A stretch of DNA of 64,000 bases, taken from positions 1 to 64,000 of the forward strand of contig NZ_NIBU01000002.1 of the NCBI RefSeq assembly GCF_002632485.1, in the 5' to 3' direction. Every line of letters starts with the position of its first letter. The stretch's first letter is position 1. This DNA is from Xenorhabdus innexi (GTDB taxonomy: Bacteria > Pseudomonadota > Gammaproteobacteria > Enterobacterales > Enterobacteriaceae). Shown piece by piece: positions 9,567 to 20,644 of the stretch. The notes beneath the pieces were generated by a model. The model saw only the letters and a program-made list of their open reading frames with translations. It did no database searches and was not told where the DNA came from. The position numbers and the translations under genes were made by a program.

Positions 9567-9592
9567 GAGCTACGTGAAGTATTCAGTAGCTC
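9567..9592 (+). terminator. Hairpin after the carnitine oxygenase operon
   Basis: GAGCTAC (9567-9573) and GTAGCTC (9586-9592), with an inner TGAA/TTCA pairing, form a compact stem just after the yeaX-like stop. A U-run is missing, so termination is uncertain. The following 100 bp (around 9616-9660, GGCTGTACTCGCTTACC) faintly recall part of an ERIC element but are too diverged to call. Confidence 0.4.
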
Positions 9593-9793
9593 TGTACTCT
9601 TCGCCTTTCAGGTTATTTCTGCTGGCTGTACTCGCTTACCTTTGTTGCTATCCAAATAATATCCATTCCTCTGTCTCGATTAATGATAGTCCCCCCTCAT
9701 AAATACAAATGGTTGTTTTATTGAATAAAAAATAACATGTTGTGATGGTGGAAAATTGTTCGTGTCAAAAAGAGTGTTTTATCGGAGGTAATA

Positions 9794-11242
9794 ATGGATA
9801 ACCATTGCGATGTTTTGATTATGGGGGCAGGCGTTTCTGGTATTGGTATGGCATGCCATTTAACAAGAGAATGCCCGGCTAAAAAAGTGATTATTTTAGA
9901 ACGTCGCCAGTCTATTGGCGGTACTTGGGATTTATATCGTTATCCGGGTATTCGTTCTGATTCAGATATGATGACTTTTGGATACAAATTCAGGCCCTGG
10001 ACTGAAACCAGCATTTTTGCTGATGGGCCTTCAATTAAAAATTATGTTAATGAAACAGCAAAGGAATATGGCGTTGATAAAAAAATCCGGTTTGGGTTAA
10101 AAATTATGAATGCAAACTGGTCTAGTGCGGCCAGCCAATGGGTTATCACTGTTGTTGAGGAAACGAGTGGGGAAACTCAAACCTTCACTTGCAATTATCT
10201 GATCGCTGCAACGGGATATTTTAATTACGATGAAGCATATTTACCTGATTTTAAAGGGGTAAATGATTTCAAAGGCCCAGTTATTCACCCTCAGTATTGG
10301 CCTGAAGAATTGGATTATAAAGGGAAAAAAGTTGTCGTTATTGGCAGTGGGGCTACAGCAGCGACTATCGTTCCGGCAATGGCAAATGATGTTGAACATA
10401 TTACTATGCTACAACGCTCTCCCAGTTATTACCTTTCAGTTCCAGAGATAGATAAAATATCAATATATCTGAGTAAATTCATGCCAAAGCGATGGGTATA
10501 TAATATCAGCAGAAATCGTAATATTTTTGTCCACCGCCTGCTTTATAAAACCAGTCGTCATTTACCGACTGTATTAAAATCATTTTTGCTGTCATCCGCT
10601 CGTAAAAGAGTCGGAGTGAATTTTAATATGGATCATCTGATGCCCAGATACATGCCTTGGGACGAACGGTTATGTGTAATCCCGAGAGGCAATTTTTTAC
10701 GGGCACTGGAACAAGGTAAAGCATCTATTGTGACTAATCAGATCGAGCGTTTTACTGAGAAAGGTATTTTGCTGGAATCTGGTGAGGAATTACCTGCGGA
10801 TATTATCGTTTCAGCGACCGGATTGAAATTATTGGCTCTGGGAGGAATAACTCTGTCGATTGATGAGAAAAAAATAGAAGGTAATGAGCGTATGCTCTAT
10901 AAAGGCACACTGATGCAGGATATTCCTAATTTTGCCTATTTGTTTGGGTATAACAACAGTTCTTGGACATTGAAAGTTGATCTGTCTGCGGATTATATTT
11001 GCCGCTTATTGAAAGAGATGGATCGTCGCGGCGCTAAATCTGTATTTCCACAGGCTCAGTCAAATGAAATGTTAAAACACAGCAATGTGTTTGGCGAGTT
11101 GAATTCAGGCTATTTAAAACGTGGAGATCATGCTCTTCTTCGTCAGGGACGTAGCCAGAACTGGCATGTGCCCCATGATTATAAAGTTGATAAACAGGTA
11201 TTAAGCCAGCCAGTGGACGATTCAGCACTAAAATGGACATAA
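9794..11242 (+). CDS. Class B flavin monooxygenase (Baeyer-Villiger type)
   Basis: 482 residues with an N-terminal FAD-binding GAGVSGIG (residues 11-18), GGTWDLYRYPGIRSD, and a second dinucleotide motif GSGATAAT (184-191). Between them is FKGPVIHPQYWP (159-170), a complete match to the Baeyer-Villiger fingerprint FxGxxxHxxxWP. Such enzymes oxidise ketones to esters or N/S compounds using NADPH and O2; the substrate here is unknown. A strong GGAGG RBS precedes the ATG. It lies 240 bp after the carnitine oxygenase genes, so a link to trimethylamine or another breakdown product is possible but unproven. Confidence 0.85.
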   Translation: MDNHCDVLIMGAGVSGIGMACHLTRECPAKKVIILERRQSIGGTWDLYRYPGIRSDSDMMTFGYKFRPWTETSIFADGPSIKNYVNETAKEYGVDKKIRFGLKIMNANWSSAASQWVITVVEETSGETQTFTCNYLIAATGYFNYDEAYLPDFKGVNDFKGPVIHPQYWPEELDYKGKKVVVIGSGATAATIVPAMANDVEHITMLQRSPSYYLSVPEIDKISIYLSKFMPKRWVYNISRNRNIFVHRLLYKTSRHLPTVLKSFLLSSARKRVGVNFNMDHLMPRYMPWDERLCVIPRGNFLRALEQGKASIVTNQIERFTEKGILLESGEELPADIIVSATGLKLLALGGITLSIDEKKIEGNERMLYKGTLMQDIPNFAYLFGYNNSSWTLKVDLSADYICRLLKEMDRRGAKSVFPQAQSNEMLKHSNVFGELNSGYLKRGDHALLRQGRSQNWHVPHDYKVDKQVLSQPVDDSALKWT

Positions 11243-11312
11243 CCATGCGTATCCTGTTATGAAAATGGACTTTAATCTGCTCGACACTGATTCAGTGAGT
11301 TAGTCAATCAAG

Positions 11313-11353
11313 AGAAGGTCAACCCAGAAATGGCTCCCCAAATATGACCTTCT
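11313..11353. terminator. Inverted repeat between convergent genes
   Basis: AGAAGGTCA at 11313-11321 and TGACCTTCT at 11345-11353 form a 9-bp stem with a 23-nt loop. It lies between the flavin monooxygenase (plus strand) and the LemA/GIDE operon (minus strand), which converge here. It has no T-run on either side; a terminator or processing hairpin is only suggested by position. Confidence 0.35.
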
Positions 11354-11462
11354 GTTGAAATATAGACATGCCAGGGAAATAGATTACTTGCGATATCACC
11401 ATGATAGATAAGTACAATAATGGTGAAGAATAAGTCTTTGTCCCGTTTTAGGAAGGATTATG

Positions 11463-11855
11463 CTATTTTTTTCGCCGTTTCTTTCTGGGGTTTCTATCTG
11501 TTATTTTTGGATTATCGGCAGGAGAAAGTCTATTTATATAATCTGCCAACTTTTGATAATTGAAAACAATGAATAAAAAACAGCTCAGAAAGATAATTGT
11601 GCTGACGAAAAATAAATGTACTCCACTGATATTAAGGAAGAAAAGGATAATCAATATAGTAAAGTTTGGAAAAAATGCCAATCCGATTGTACCCGCAGTA
11701 ATATTGGATAAAACGCTTAAGAAAGGAATTCTTTTCAGGATACCTAATATAATTAAAGGAACAATCATACCAAAAGTAGAAAGGAAAATGACATATCCCG
11801 GTTCTTTAACAATACTATCGGCAAATCCAAACAGATTGAAGGGTATAGTTAGCAT
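11463..11855 (-). CDS. Hypothetical membrane protein, last gene of the LemA/GIDE operon
   Basis: 130 residues with about three to four hydrophobic segments and a strongly basic tail (RNPRKKRRKK). I recognise no family. It starts 9 bp after the stop of the second LemA gene, so it is almost certainly co-transcribed with it. The positive tail predicts a cytoplasmic C-terminus. A role together with the LemA and GIDE proteins is inferred only from the operon. Confidence 0.65.
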   Translation of the reverse strand: MLTIPFNLFGFADSIVKEPGYVIFLSTFGMIVPLIILGILKRIPFLSVLSNITAGTIGLAFFPNFTILIILFFLNISGVHLFFVSTIIFLSCFLFIVFNYQKLADYINRLSPADNPKITDRNPRKKRRKK

Positions 11856-11864
11856 AATATTTCC

Positions 11865-12404
11865 TTATTCACTGATTATACCGGAACCCAGCATTATGCG
11901 TGGTTTGTAGCCCAGGATTTTAGCAAAAATCAGATTGGGAAATGTCTGTATTCCCGTATTGTACAAGGCTACACTTTCATTGAAAAACTCACGGCGATCA
12001 GCGATTTTTTCTTCCAGTAAAGTAATACGTTTTTGCAGTTTACTCAGGCTATTTAATGCCTGTAACTCAGGATAATTTTCTATCACTGACATAGTTTGTT
12101 GTAAGTAATCAGTAATCTGATTATTAGCCTCAACTTTCTGATTGGTTTGGTGATAGTTGAAGTAGAGTTCACGAGATTGAACGAGTTTCAGCAGTAGTGA
12201 ATTCTGATGTAACATGGCTTTTTCGGCAATATTCACTAACTCCGGAATTTCGTCTGCCCGTTGTTTTAATAGTACATCAATATTGGCAAATGCTTTTTCA
12301 GTATAGTTTTTTAATGTGACAACTTTATTGTAAATATCCATGAGACAGTAAAATAGAATAACTGTCAGAATAATAATGATAAAAGCGAAAATTAAATAAT
12401 TCAT
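11865..12404 (-). CDS. lemA: LemA-family membrane protein (second copy)
   Basis: 179 residues. One N-terminal membrane helix (residues 3-22) is followed by a coiled-coil helical bundle with the LemA signature: AFANIDVLLKQRADEIPELV, ENYPELQALNSL, EEKIADRREFFNESVALYN and TFPN. The first motif is shared with the other LemA in this operon (AFANIDVILKQRADQIPALV), but elsewhere the two differ clearly, so they are old paralogues rather than a recent duplication. LemA proteins are membrane-anchored with a poorly defined role and often neighbour TPM- or GIDE-domain proteins. The start is 1 bp after the GIDE gene stop. Confidence 0.88.
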   Translation of the reverse strand: MNYLIFAFIIIILTVILFYCLMDIYNKVVTLKNYTEKAFANIDVLLKQRADEIPELVNIAEKAMLHQNSLLLKLVQSRELYFNYHQTNQKVEANNQITDYLQQTMSVIENYPELQALNSLSKLQKRITLLEEKIADRREFFNESVALYNTGIQTFPNLIFAKILGYKPRIMLGSGIISE

Positions 12405-12405
12405 T

Positions 12406-13491
12406 TTAAAATAACCAACTGAATAAAGGTGATTTATTAAACATAATAGTCAGAGTTCTATCGTGGTATTCATAAGGGATTGTTAAAATAATTGCTATTA
12501 AAAATACAGCCGAAAAAGCGAACGTCAGAGCAGATTTAACCAGTGGGTGCCGTTTATTCCAGTCTGCAACAGACTCTACTGGTGAGGCGGCCAGAATGTT
12601 ATTCTCGATATCTTTTTGAATAACTATCTGGTTACCTTTTCCGGAAATATTTTTCTCTGCGGCAGCACCAATCAGCATGATAGTATCATGGTTGAATATC
12701 GCCCGTTCTTCATAGCGAATATTATTTTTTTCATACTTGTGAGTTGGGGGTAGGGAAACTAATGATAAATCCTTAGTCATTACAGCTACTGAACCTGTTT
12801 CATCCTGAATTTTAAACGGTGCACAGTAAGTTTTATCAGCAATTATTTTATAATACGTTTTCCCTTCTCTATCTTTAGTTTTTTTATGTTCTGTATAGAG
12901 ATAAGCAATACATTTCTTTTTACTGAGTGGTGCAGTTCCTAATCGCTGTTTTTCTGCAATTGCTTTCCCTTGTACTTCAACTAATCCCATTGCCATTGAG
13001 CCTATCTTGGAAGTAGGGAGTATTTTTTGGAGCTTGAAAAAATTTTTTTTAGGTGTTTTTTCTCGCCATAGCAAAATTAAGGCAGTAGCAAAAAATACGG
13101 CAAAGAACCCGAAAGAGACGATAGAATCTAATGAGTTTAAAAAATACCCAATAATAGAAATTAAAATAGTTAATATTAACTGAATAATGACTGTTAAGAC
13201 CGTTTTCTTACCTAGCTTTATATCATTCCTCAAGCTAACAATAATACAGAGAAATTCCCATATTTTGGCAAAAAATATGGTAAAAATAGGTAAGGTGAAG
13301 AAAAAAACAAGTATATATGTGAAGTCATCCTGATTAAAATACGTAAAAATACCTGCTAATAAGCTGCTGATTGCTATTGTTATAGTCATCCATTTTAGCT
13401 TAATCTGAAAGTTAAAAATCAGTGATAATATGAATACGGTAATGCCAATAAATACAGCACTAAAAATTAACATTATTATTATAGAAGACAT
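12406..13491 (-). CDS. GIDE-domain (E3-ligase-like, MULAN-related) membrane protein
   Basis: 361 residues. Four to five hydrophobic segments occupy the first 150 residues, then comes a soluble domain (about 160-310) and a final membrane helix. The soluble part has the GIDE/BAM pattern: SMAMGLVEVQGKA, the PLSKKKCIAYLY core, a basic YYKI stretch, CAPFKIQDETGSVAVM, and then ERAIFNHDTIMLIGAA. This domain is shared with mitochondrial MULAN/GIDE, but no RING finger is present, so ubiquitin-ligase activity is not expected. It lies between two lemA genes with 23-bp and 1-bp gaps; a membrane complex is likely. Confidence 0.8.
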   Translation of the reverse strand: MSSIIIMLIFSAVFIGITVFILSLIFNFQIKLKWMTITIAISSLLAGIFTYFNQDDFTYILVFFFTLPIFTIFFAKIWEFLCIIVSLRNDIKLGKKTVLTVIIQLILTILISIIGYFLNSLDSIVSFGFFAVFFATALILLWREKTPKKNFFKLQKILPTSKIGSMAMGLVEVQGKAIAEKQRLGTAPLSKKKCIAYLYTEHKKTKDREGKTYYKIIADKTYCAPFKIQDETGSVAVMTKDLSLVSLPPTHKYEKNNIRYEERAIFNHDTIMLIGAAAEKNISGKGNQIVIQKDIENNILAASPVESVADWNKRHPLVKSALTFAFSAVFLIAIILTIPYEYHDRTLTIMFNKSPLFSWLF

Positions 13492-13514
13492 TTATTACCT
13501 GCTTTTTAGTCTAT

Positions 13515-14078
13515 TTATTCGAATTTAATACCGTTGTACTTTATTTCTCCTGCTGAAATTTCCAGCAAAGGGAGATGTTGGTATTTCAGAATATTTGCCA
13601 GAATAACAGCAGGAAAAACTTGAATACCAATATTGTATGTTGTTACAGCATCATTGAAGGATTCACGGCGACGGGCAATTTTGTCTTCAATATTGCTGAC
13701 CTCTTTTTGGAGTTCTAGAAAGTTGTTACCTGAAATCAACGTAGGATAATTTTCCGAAAGAGCGAATACGGTTTTTAACGCTTGGGACATTTGATTGGAG
13801 GAAGCGATTTTTTCTGGCAATGAACCCGCAGTTATATAATTTTGGCGGGCATTACTTAGAGCGGTGAAAACTTCGGTTTCATGCGCCATTACTTTGTTAA
13901 CGATAGAAACTAACGCAGGGATCTGATCAGCCCGTTGTTTCAGAATCACGTCTATATTGGCAAAAGCATTGTCTACATTGTTACGCAGTAAAATCAGTCG
14001 GTTATATAGTGAGGTCCCTAAGCCTGTAATCCCAATAATCAGGAAGAAAATCACCATAACAACAATCACTATTTCCAT
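13515..14078 (-). CDS. lemA: LemA-family membrane protein (first copy)
   Basis: 187 residues with an N-terminal membrane helix (IVIVVMVIFFLIIGITGL). The LemA helical domain follows: AFANIDVILKQRADQIPALV, ALSENYPTLISGNNF, EDKIARRRESFNDAVTTYN and VFPAVILA. It is the first gene of a four-gene minus-strand operon (LemA, GIDE, LemA, small membrane protein) and has a good AAAGGAAA RBS. The A+T-rich 590 bp upstream should hold the operon promoter. Confidence 0.9.
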   Translation of the reverse strand: MEIVIVVMVIFFLIIGITGLGTSLYNRLILLRNNVDNAFANIDVILKQRADQIPALVSIVNKVMAHETEVFTALSNARQNYITAGSLPEKIASSNQMSQALKTVFALSENYPTLISGNNFLELQKEVSNIEDKIARRRESFNDAVTTYNIGIQVFPAVILANILKYQHLPLLEISAGEIKYNGIKFE

Positions 14079-14580
14079 TTTATTTCCTTTATAACTTCTT
14101 TGTAATTAGTCTAGTGTTTTAACACTCTCAACCAAAGCAGGCGCAAATCCAATAAAACAAAACAGCGCACAATAGCCCGCTGAATATGACAACAGGAAAA
14201 GCTCCATCAGCGTGTTGTCTCAGGATGAGAATAATTTTTAATAATACTTAATTAAAACAGTTTTAAAAATAACTGAATAGAGGAGGAAATGTTTTTTTCA
14301 AATCTTAATCCAACTATTAAAAATAGTTGTTCCTTTATTTCTTGCTGGTGAAATAAAATGATTTATTTTCTTGATTGGTTGTTATTATATATTGAAATAT
14401 ATGTGTATATAAGAGTATTTAAGATATAAATTCATTGATAAAAATTAAATGATATAATTTATGGATGGTATAATAAATTAATTAACTATTACCTATGATT
14501 GATTCTCTTTGCTAAGAGAAGACCATAATTCAGGGTAAAATGGCATGTGAGAGCCACAAAGCCGTTAACTCTGTAGAGTA
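14079..14580. other. A+T-rich intergenic region between the lemA operon and asd
   Basis: About 500 bp of very A+T-rich DNA separate the divergent lemA operon and asd. I see no credible gene: the open frame at 14540-14752 runs into asd in the wrong frame and has no RBS. A small hairpin, TCTCTT / AAGAGA with loop TGCT, lies at 14504-14519. It is probably promoter DNA for both directions. Confidence 0.5.
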
Positions 14581-14610
14581 TAAATTTACTTGCACCTTTT
14601 CACATATTTT

Positions 14611-14652
14611 GTCAGCTTTAGGAGTGTCAGGGGTGCTGACACGACTTTTTTT
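14611..14652 (+). promoter_or_regulatory. Leader terminator/attenuator candidate before asd
   Basis: GTGTCAG (14624-14630) and CTGACAC (14636-14642) form a 7-bp perfect stem with a 5-nt loop, followed closely by seven T (14646-14652). This has the form of an intrinsic terminator and ends 15 bp before the asd start codon. GTCAGC at 14611-14616 can instead pair with GCTGAC at 14635-14640, which would break the terminator stem. Two exclusive foldings just ahead of the first gene look like attenuation control. I found no match to the lysine riboswitch and no clear leader peptide. Confidence 0.55.
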
Positions 14653-14669
14653 AAGGCAGGGTAAACATG

Positions 14670-15776
14670 ATGAAAAGTGTAGGTTTTATCGGCTGGCGTG
14701 GTATGGTCGGCTCAGTATTGATGCAGCGGATGGTGGAAGAGCAGGATTTTAGTGAGATCAATCCCGTTTTCTTTACGACTTCCCAACACGGGCAATCAGC
14801 TCCGGAATTTACAGGTAAATCAGGCGTATTGCAGGATGCTTTTGATATTGAAGCACTCAGCGCACTGGATATTATTATAAGCTGTCAGGGAGGGGATTAT
14901 ACCAACGAAATTTACCCCAAACTGAAAGCCGCGGGCTGGCAGGGCTATTGGATTGATGCGGCTTCTTCACTGCGTATGAATGATGATGCTGTCATTATTC
15001 TCGATCCTGTTAATAATCAACATATTCAGAACAGCCTGAATAACGGTATTAAGACGTTTGTTGGCGGTAACTGTACCGTCAGTCTGATGCTGATGTCGCT
15101 GGGAGGATTGTTTGCCAATGATTTGATCGAGTGGGCATCAGTCTCAACCTATCAGGCCGCTTCTGGTGGTGGTGCTCGCCATATGCGTGAATTGTTGGTG
15201 CAGATGGGGATGTTACATAATCAAGTTGCAGGCGAACTACAAAATCCGGCGTCTGCTATTTTAGATATCGAAAAGCGTGTAACCGATTTTACCCGCAGCG
15301 GTACTTTGCCGACTGACCAATTCGGTGTTCCTCTGGCGGGCAGTCTGATCCCGTGGATTGATAAGCAGTTGGAAAATGGTCAGAGCCGTGAAGAGTGGAA
15401 AGGTCAGGCCGAAACCAACAAAATTCTGAATACTGGCAATAATATTATTCCTATTGATGGTCTGTGTGTTCGTGTTGGGGCATTGCGCTGCCACAGTCAG
15501 GCATTTACCCTGAAATTGAAAAAAAATATCCCGATTCATGAAATTGAAACTCTGCTGGCATCCCACAATGAGTGGGTTCGCGTTATTCCGAATGACCGCG
15601 AACTGACGATGCGTGAATTAACTCCGGCTGCGGTGACTGGAACGTTGAATACACCTGTTGGACGCCTGCGTAAGCTGAATATGGGGCCGGAATATCTGTC
15701 TGCCTTTACGGTGGGTGATCAGTTGCTGTGGGGGGCGGCAGAGCCATTGCGCAGGATGTTGCGTATATTATTATAG
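14670..15776 (+). CDS. asd: Aspartate-semialdehyde dehydrogenase
   Basis: 368 residues from the second of two adjacent ATGs; this choice puts the catalytic cysteine of GGNCTVSLM at residue 135, as in the E. coli enzyme, and spaces AGGG 8 nt upstream. NADP-binding GWRGMVGS is at residues 8-15. It reduces aspartyl phosphate to aspartate semialdehyde, the branch point to lysine/diaminopimelate, threonine and methionine. It stands alone, preceded by the leader terminator described at 14611-14652 and followed by a hairpin. Confidence 0.95.
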   Translation: MKSVGFIGWRGMVGSVLMQRMVEEQDFSEINPVFFTTSQHGQSAPEFTGKSGVLQDAFDIEALSALDIIISCQGGDYTNEIYPKLKAAGWQGYWIDAASSLRMNDDAVIILDPVNNQHIQNSLNNGIKTFVGGNCTVSLMLMSLGGLFANDLIEWASVSTYQAASGGGARHMRELLVQMGMLHNQVAGELQNPASAILDIEKRVTDFTRSGTLPTDQFGVPLAGSLIPWIDKQLENGQSREEWKGQAETNKILNTGNNIIPIDGLCVRVGALRCHSQAFTLKLKKNIPIHEIETLLASHNEWVRVIPNDRELTMRELTPAAVTGTLNTPVGRLRKLNMGPEYLSAFTVGDQLLWGAAEPLRRMLRILL

Positions 15777-15816
15777 AAAACATTCAGCTATAGAAATAAT
15801 GAGATAGTTCGAGAAA

Positions 15817-15853
15817 ACCGCCAGTAGAATCGATAAGTAATAATATTGGCGGT
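15817..15853. terminator. Hairpin between asd and the convergent hypothetical gene
   Basis: ACCGCCA (15817-15823) and TGGCGGT (15847-15853) pair over a 23-nt loop, 40 bp after asd and 50 bp before the end of the convergent gene. There is no T-run; a bidirectional terminator is plausible from position only. Confidence 0.4.
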
Positions 15854-15904
15854 AATTAATGAATAAATATATTAAAAATAAGGGGCTGGAAATATATTAG
15901 TGCT

Positions 15905-16546
15905 TTAAGAAACCGTTGTTCCTAATGTTAATGTAACACAACGAATAAATGCGGTACTGACCCCTTTGCGATTTTCAAGATCGACTACCGATGTCGTTTG
16001 ATATTTTGGACAAATTTTATAAAGTAGTTCAGGGGATATATCTGCTCCCAAAGATTTAAGTATGGCAGAAGCTGTTTCAGGTCTGAAATTCATCAGCGCC
16101 TTATAATCAGGAAGCGCATGGCGGATTTTCTGAAATATATCTTGGTTTTCATCCAGAATTTTTTCCACATTAGCGTCATTAACGTGGGATAGTGCATGAT
16201 CAAAATCTGTTACACCCCGAAGCGCGAGAAAACTGGCATCCATATTATGTTCGGTAGCCAGTGACTCTGAACCTGCTTGGGATTGGATGGTCGCATAGTT
16301 AAGCGATTTAATTTCATGGTGAATCTGACTTGCGACTTCCGGAATGAAACCAAGAGTCAGGGCAATCTTTTCAATATATTCGGGAGGTAAAGCGAACATG
16401 ACACCTTCCCATGAATCAGTCAGTTCCATCGCTTTAGCCCGAAGCGCATCGGCATTGTCTGAGATGCGTCGGAGATCACTTTGTTTCACCATAGCGGCAG
16501 TCATGATATGAGGTAAAGTAGATGTTTGGTCAGTAAATTTCTGCAT
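15905..16546 (-). CDS. Hypothetical protein (213 aa), family not recognised
   Basis: A soluble, mostly helical protein with no signal peptide or membrane segment. It is preceded by a good RBS (TAGGAAAA) in front of the ATG. Nothing in the sequence identifies a domain. Two similar-looking helical stretches (residues 60-90 and 140-170) end in short hydrophobic motifs, but no repeat is firm. It stands alone between asd and gyrB with very A+T-rich flanks, typical of an acquired or lineage-specific gene. No function can be stated. Confidence 0.65.
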   Translation of the reverse strand: MQKFTDQTSTLPHIMTAAMVKQSDLRRISDNADALRAKAMELTDSWEGVMFALPPEYIEKIALTLGFIPEVASQIHHEIKSLNYATIQSQAGSESLATEHNMDASFLALRGVTDFDHALSHVNDANVEKILDENQDIFQKIRHALPDYKALMNFRPETASAILKSLGADISPELLYKICPKYQTTSVVDLENRKGVSTAFIRCVTLTLGTTVS

Positions 16547-17045
16547 GATATTTTCCTAAGTGGTATTGTTATATATGTAGATGTCTTTCACTGAGCATAA
16601 TTACTATTTTTACAGAATGTATTATCCTAAAATATTATTTTAAATTTTATATCACACCATGTTTTATCTGAGTGATATTACTAATGTATGATGGTATAAA
16701 ATTATTTTCAATTAATTTATATGTATTTTTTTCTTTTGTTTTTTATTTTATGCGATTTTTAGCGATTTATATATATCTTTTTATCAATAACTTATTGGGT
16801 TTTTTTGATATTTTATTTATTGTTTTTTGGTTGGGTTTTAATATATTTTAGCGGGATCATTTCTGAATTTTTTTTATAAAAATCGGGTTAATTTAATGAA
16901 ATTTCTCATGTAAGTTTTAGTAAGTATTTATCCGCATATTTATGATTAATATTTTTTGTTGGATATAAAATGGTGTTTTCAAGTTGCAGATTAATTATCT
17001 GCAACTTGAAATAAGATATAGAATACCTGAATAAAGTCAATAATA
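16547..17045. other. A+T-rich gap with a 15-bp perfect palindrome downstream of gyrB
   Basis: About 500 bp of A+T-rich DNA with no credible gene. At 16977-17011 a 15-bp perfect inverted repeat (TTTCAAGTTGCAGAT / ATCTGCAACTTGAAA, loop 5) lies 35 bp after the gyrB stop. It is the likely 3' hairpin of the gyrB transcript although no U-run follows. Its arms resemble the CAACTTGAAAGAC end of ERIC elements, suggesting it derives from one. Confidence 0.55.
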
Positions 17046-19478
<2,433 letters not shown>

Positions 19479-19499
19479 TTAATCCTGTGGTTGAACCTC

Positions 19500-20615
19500 T
19501 TACCCTTCGTCTTTCAAGTTGCTGTACTCGAAATCCATTGGGCATATTTTGCCATGTTCTACGCTAAACATCCTGCTATTTACGTCAATCATGTCTGCAA
19601 CCTGCTCTGGTGTAATAGCACTGACAAACACCTGAGCCTGCGTAGATTTCAGACGCTCGGCTAACAATTTACGACGGCCGGCATCTAATTCAGAGGCAAA
19701 ATCATCAAGCAGATACAGGCATTTTTGCCCGCTCTGTCGGGTGAAATATTCACCCTGCGCTAACCTCAGAGCACACATCAGCAATTTCAGCTGACCACGT
19801 GAGAGCATATCTTCTACAGATGTGCCGTCTGCCCTGATCCGCAGATCGGCTTTGTGGGGGCCGGATGCGGTATAGGTTAATGCTTTATCGCGCTCAAACT
19901 GCCGCGCAAGTAGTTCTGCATATTCACTCTCTTTGTCCCAGCCCTGCTGAAAAGAGATATTAAGAGTGAATTCAGGTAAAAACTGTTTGCAGGTTTTCTC
20001 AATATCTTCTGCAATACCTGCAATATATTCAGCCCGCCACTGGCTTATCTGCGTTGCAAGTGGTGCCAGCTCATGATCCCAGTGTTGGATCTGGCTATAG
20101 CGGGTGACTTGCCGTAAGGCCGCATTTCGTTGTTTGAGCAGCCTTTTCAGGTTGGCCCAGCCGGCAAAAAAACGCGGTTCATTATGAAAACAGCCCCAGT
20201 CGATAAACGCACGGCGGTATTTGGGGCCACCATTCAACAGCGTAAAACCTTCTGGCGTGATAAGCTGCATCGGCAGCATTTTTGCCAGCTCTGCAATCTT
20301 ATGCCCATCGCTGCCATCTATTCTGACTTTGCTGTCACCCTGACGATTTTTGCTCAGCCCGACTGACAACGTTCGCTCGTGGGATTGTGGCTCCAGCCTG
20401 CCATGAAGGATGAATTCCTCACTCTCATGGCGGATGACCCTTCCCGCCTGAATACTGCGAAAAGCGCGCCCGTGTCCCAATGTGTAAATAGACTCCAGTA
20501 CACTGGTTTTGCCGCTGCCATTCGGGCCGACCAGAAAATTAAAACCCGTCGCCAATGGCAGGTCGGCATTGGCGATATTACGAAAATCGCGGATCAATAA
20601 ACGCGAGAGAATCAT
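19500..20615 (-). CDS. recF: DNA replication/repair protein RecF
   Basis: 371 residues from the ATG at 20615 ([14 protein letters not shown]); the frame is open further upstream but has no homology there. Walker A is GPNGSGKTS; the ABC signature is [13 protein letters not shown]; Walker B is [12 protein letters not shown]. It loads RecA at gaps with RecOR. The protein is about 14 residues longer than E. coli RecF, and the extra tail, [13 protein letters not shown], is encoded by a contracted ERIC-like sequence. The gene follows dnaN by 29 bp. Confidence 0.95.
   Translation of the reverse strand: MILSRLLIRDFRNIANADLPLATGFNFLVGPNGSGKTSVLESIYTLGHGRAFRSIQAGRVIRHESEEFILHGRLEPQSHERTLSVGLSKNRQGDSKVRIDGSDGHKIAELAKMLPMQLITPEGFTLLNGGPKYRRAFIDWGCFHNEPRFFAGWANLKRLLKQRNAALRQVTRYSQIQHWDHELAPLATQISQWRAEYIAGIAEDIEKTCKQFLPEFTLNISFQQGWDKESEYAELLARQFERDKALTYTASGPHKADLRIRADGTSVEDMLSRGQLKLLMCALRLAQGEYFTRQSGQKCLYLLDDFASELDAGRRKLLAERLKSTQAQVFVSAITPEQVADMIDVNSRMFSVEHGKICPMDFEYSNLKDEG
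19501..19545. repeat. Internally deleted ERIC-like element forming the 3' end of recF
   Basis: The 45 bp read as the two ends of an ERIC joined together: TACCCTTCGTCTTTCAAGTT next to CGAAATCCATTGGGCATA. Both match the termini of the full copies at 26316 and 44997, and the central 80 bp are missing. The sequence supplies the last codons and the TAA stop of recF. Confidence 0.7.
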
Positions 20616-20644
20616 ATTCAATGAATTAATAACAGGCGTATTAT

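Noticed and set aside
9596-9670. Degenerate ERIC copy after the carnitine oxygenase genes
   Set aside because: Only a short stretch (GGCTGTACTCGCTTACC) resembles the repeat and both ends are absent.
14499-14669. Lysine riboswitch ahead of asd
   Set aside because: The conserved core segments of the lysine riboswitch are not present, so only a generic attenuator-like hairpin is reported.
14540-14752. Small ORF overlapping the asd start, considered as a leader peptide
   Set aside because: No RBS, no run of regulatory amino-acid codons, and it passes through the terminator hairpin into asd in another frame.
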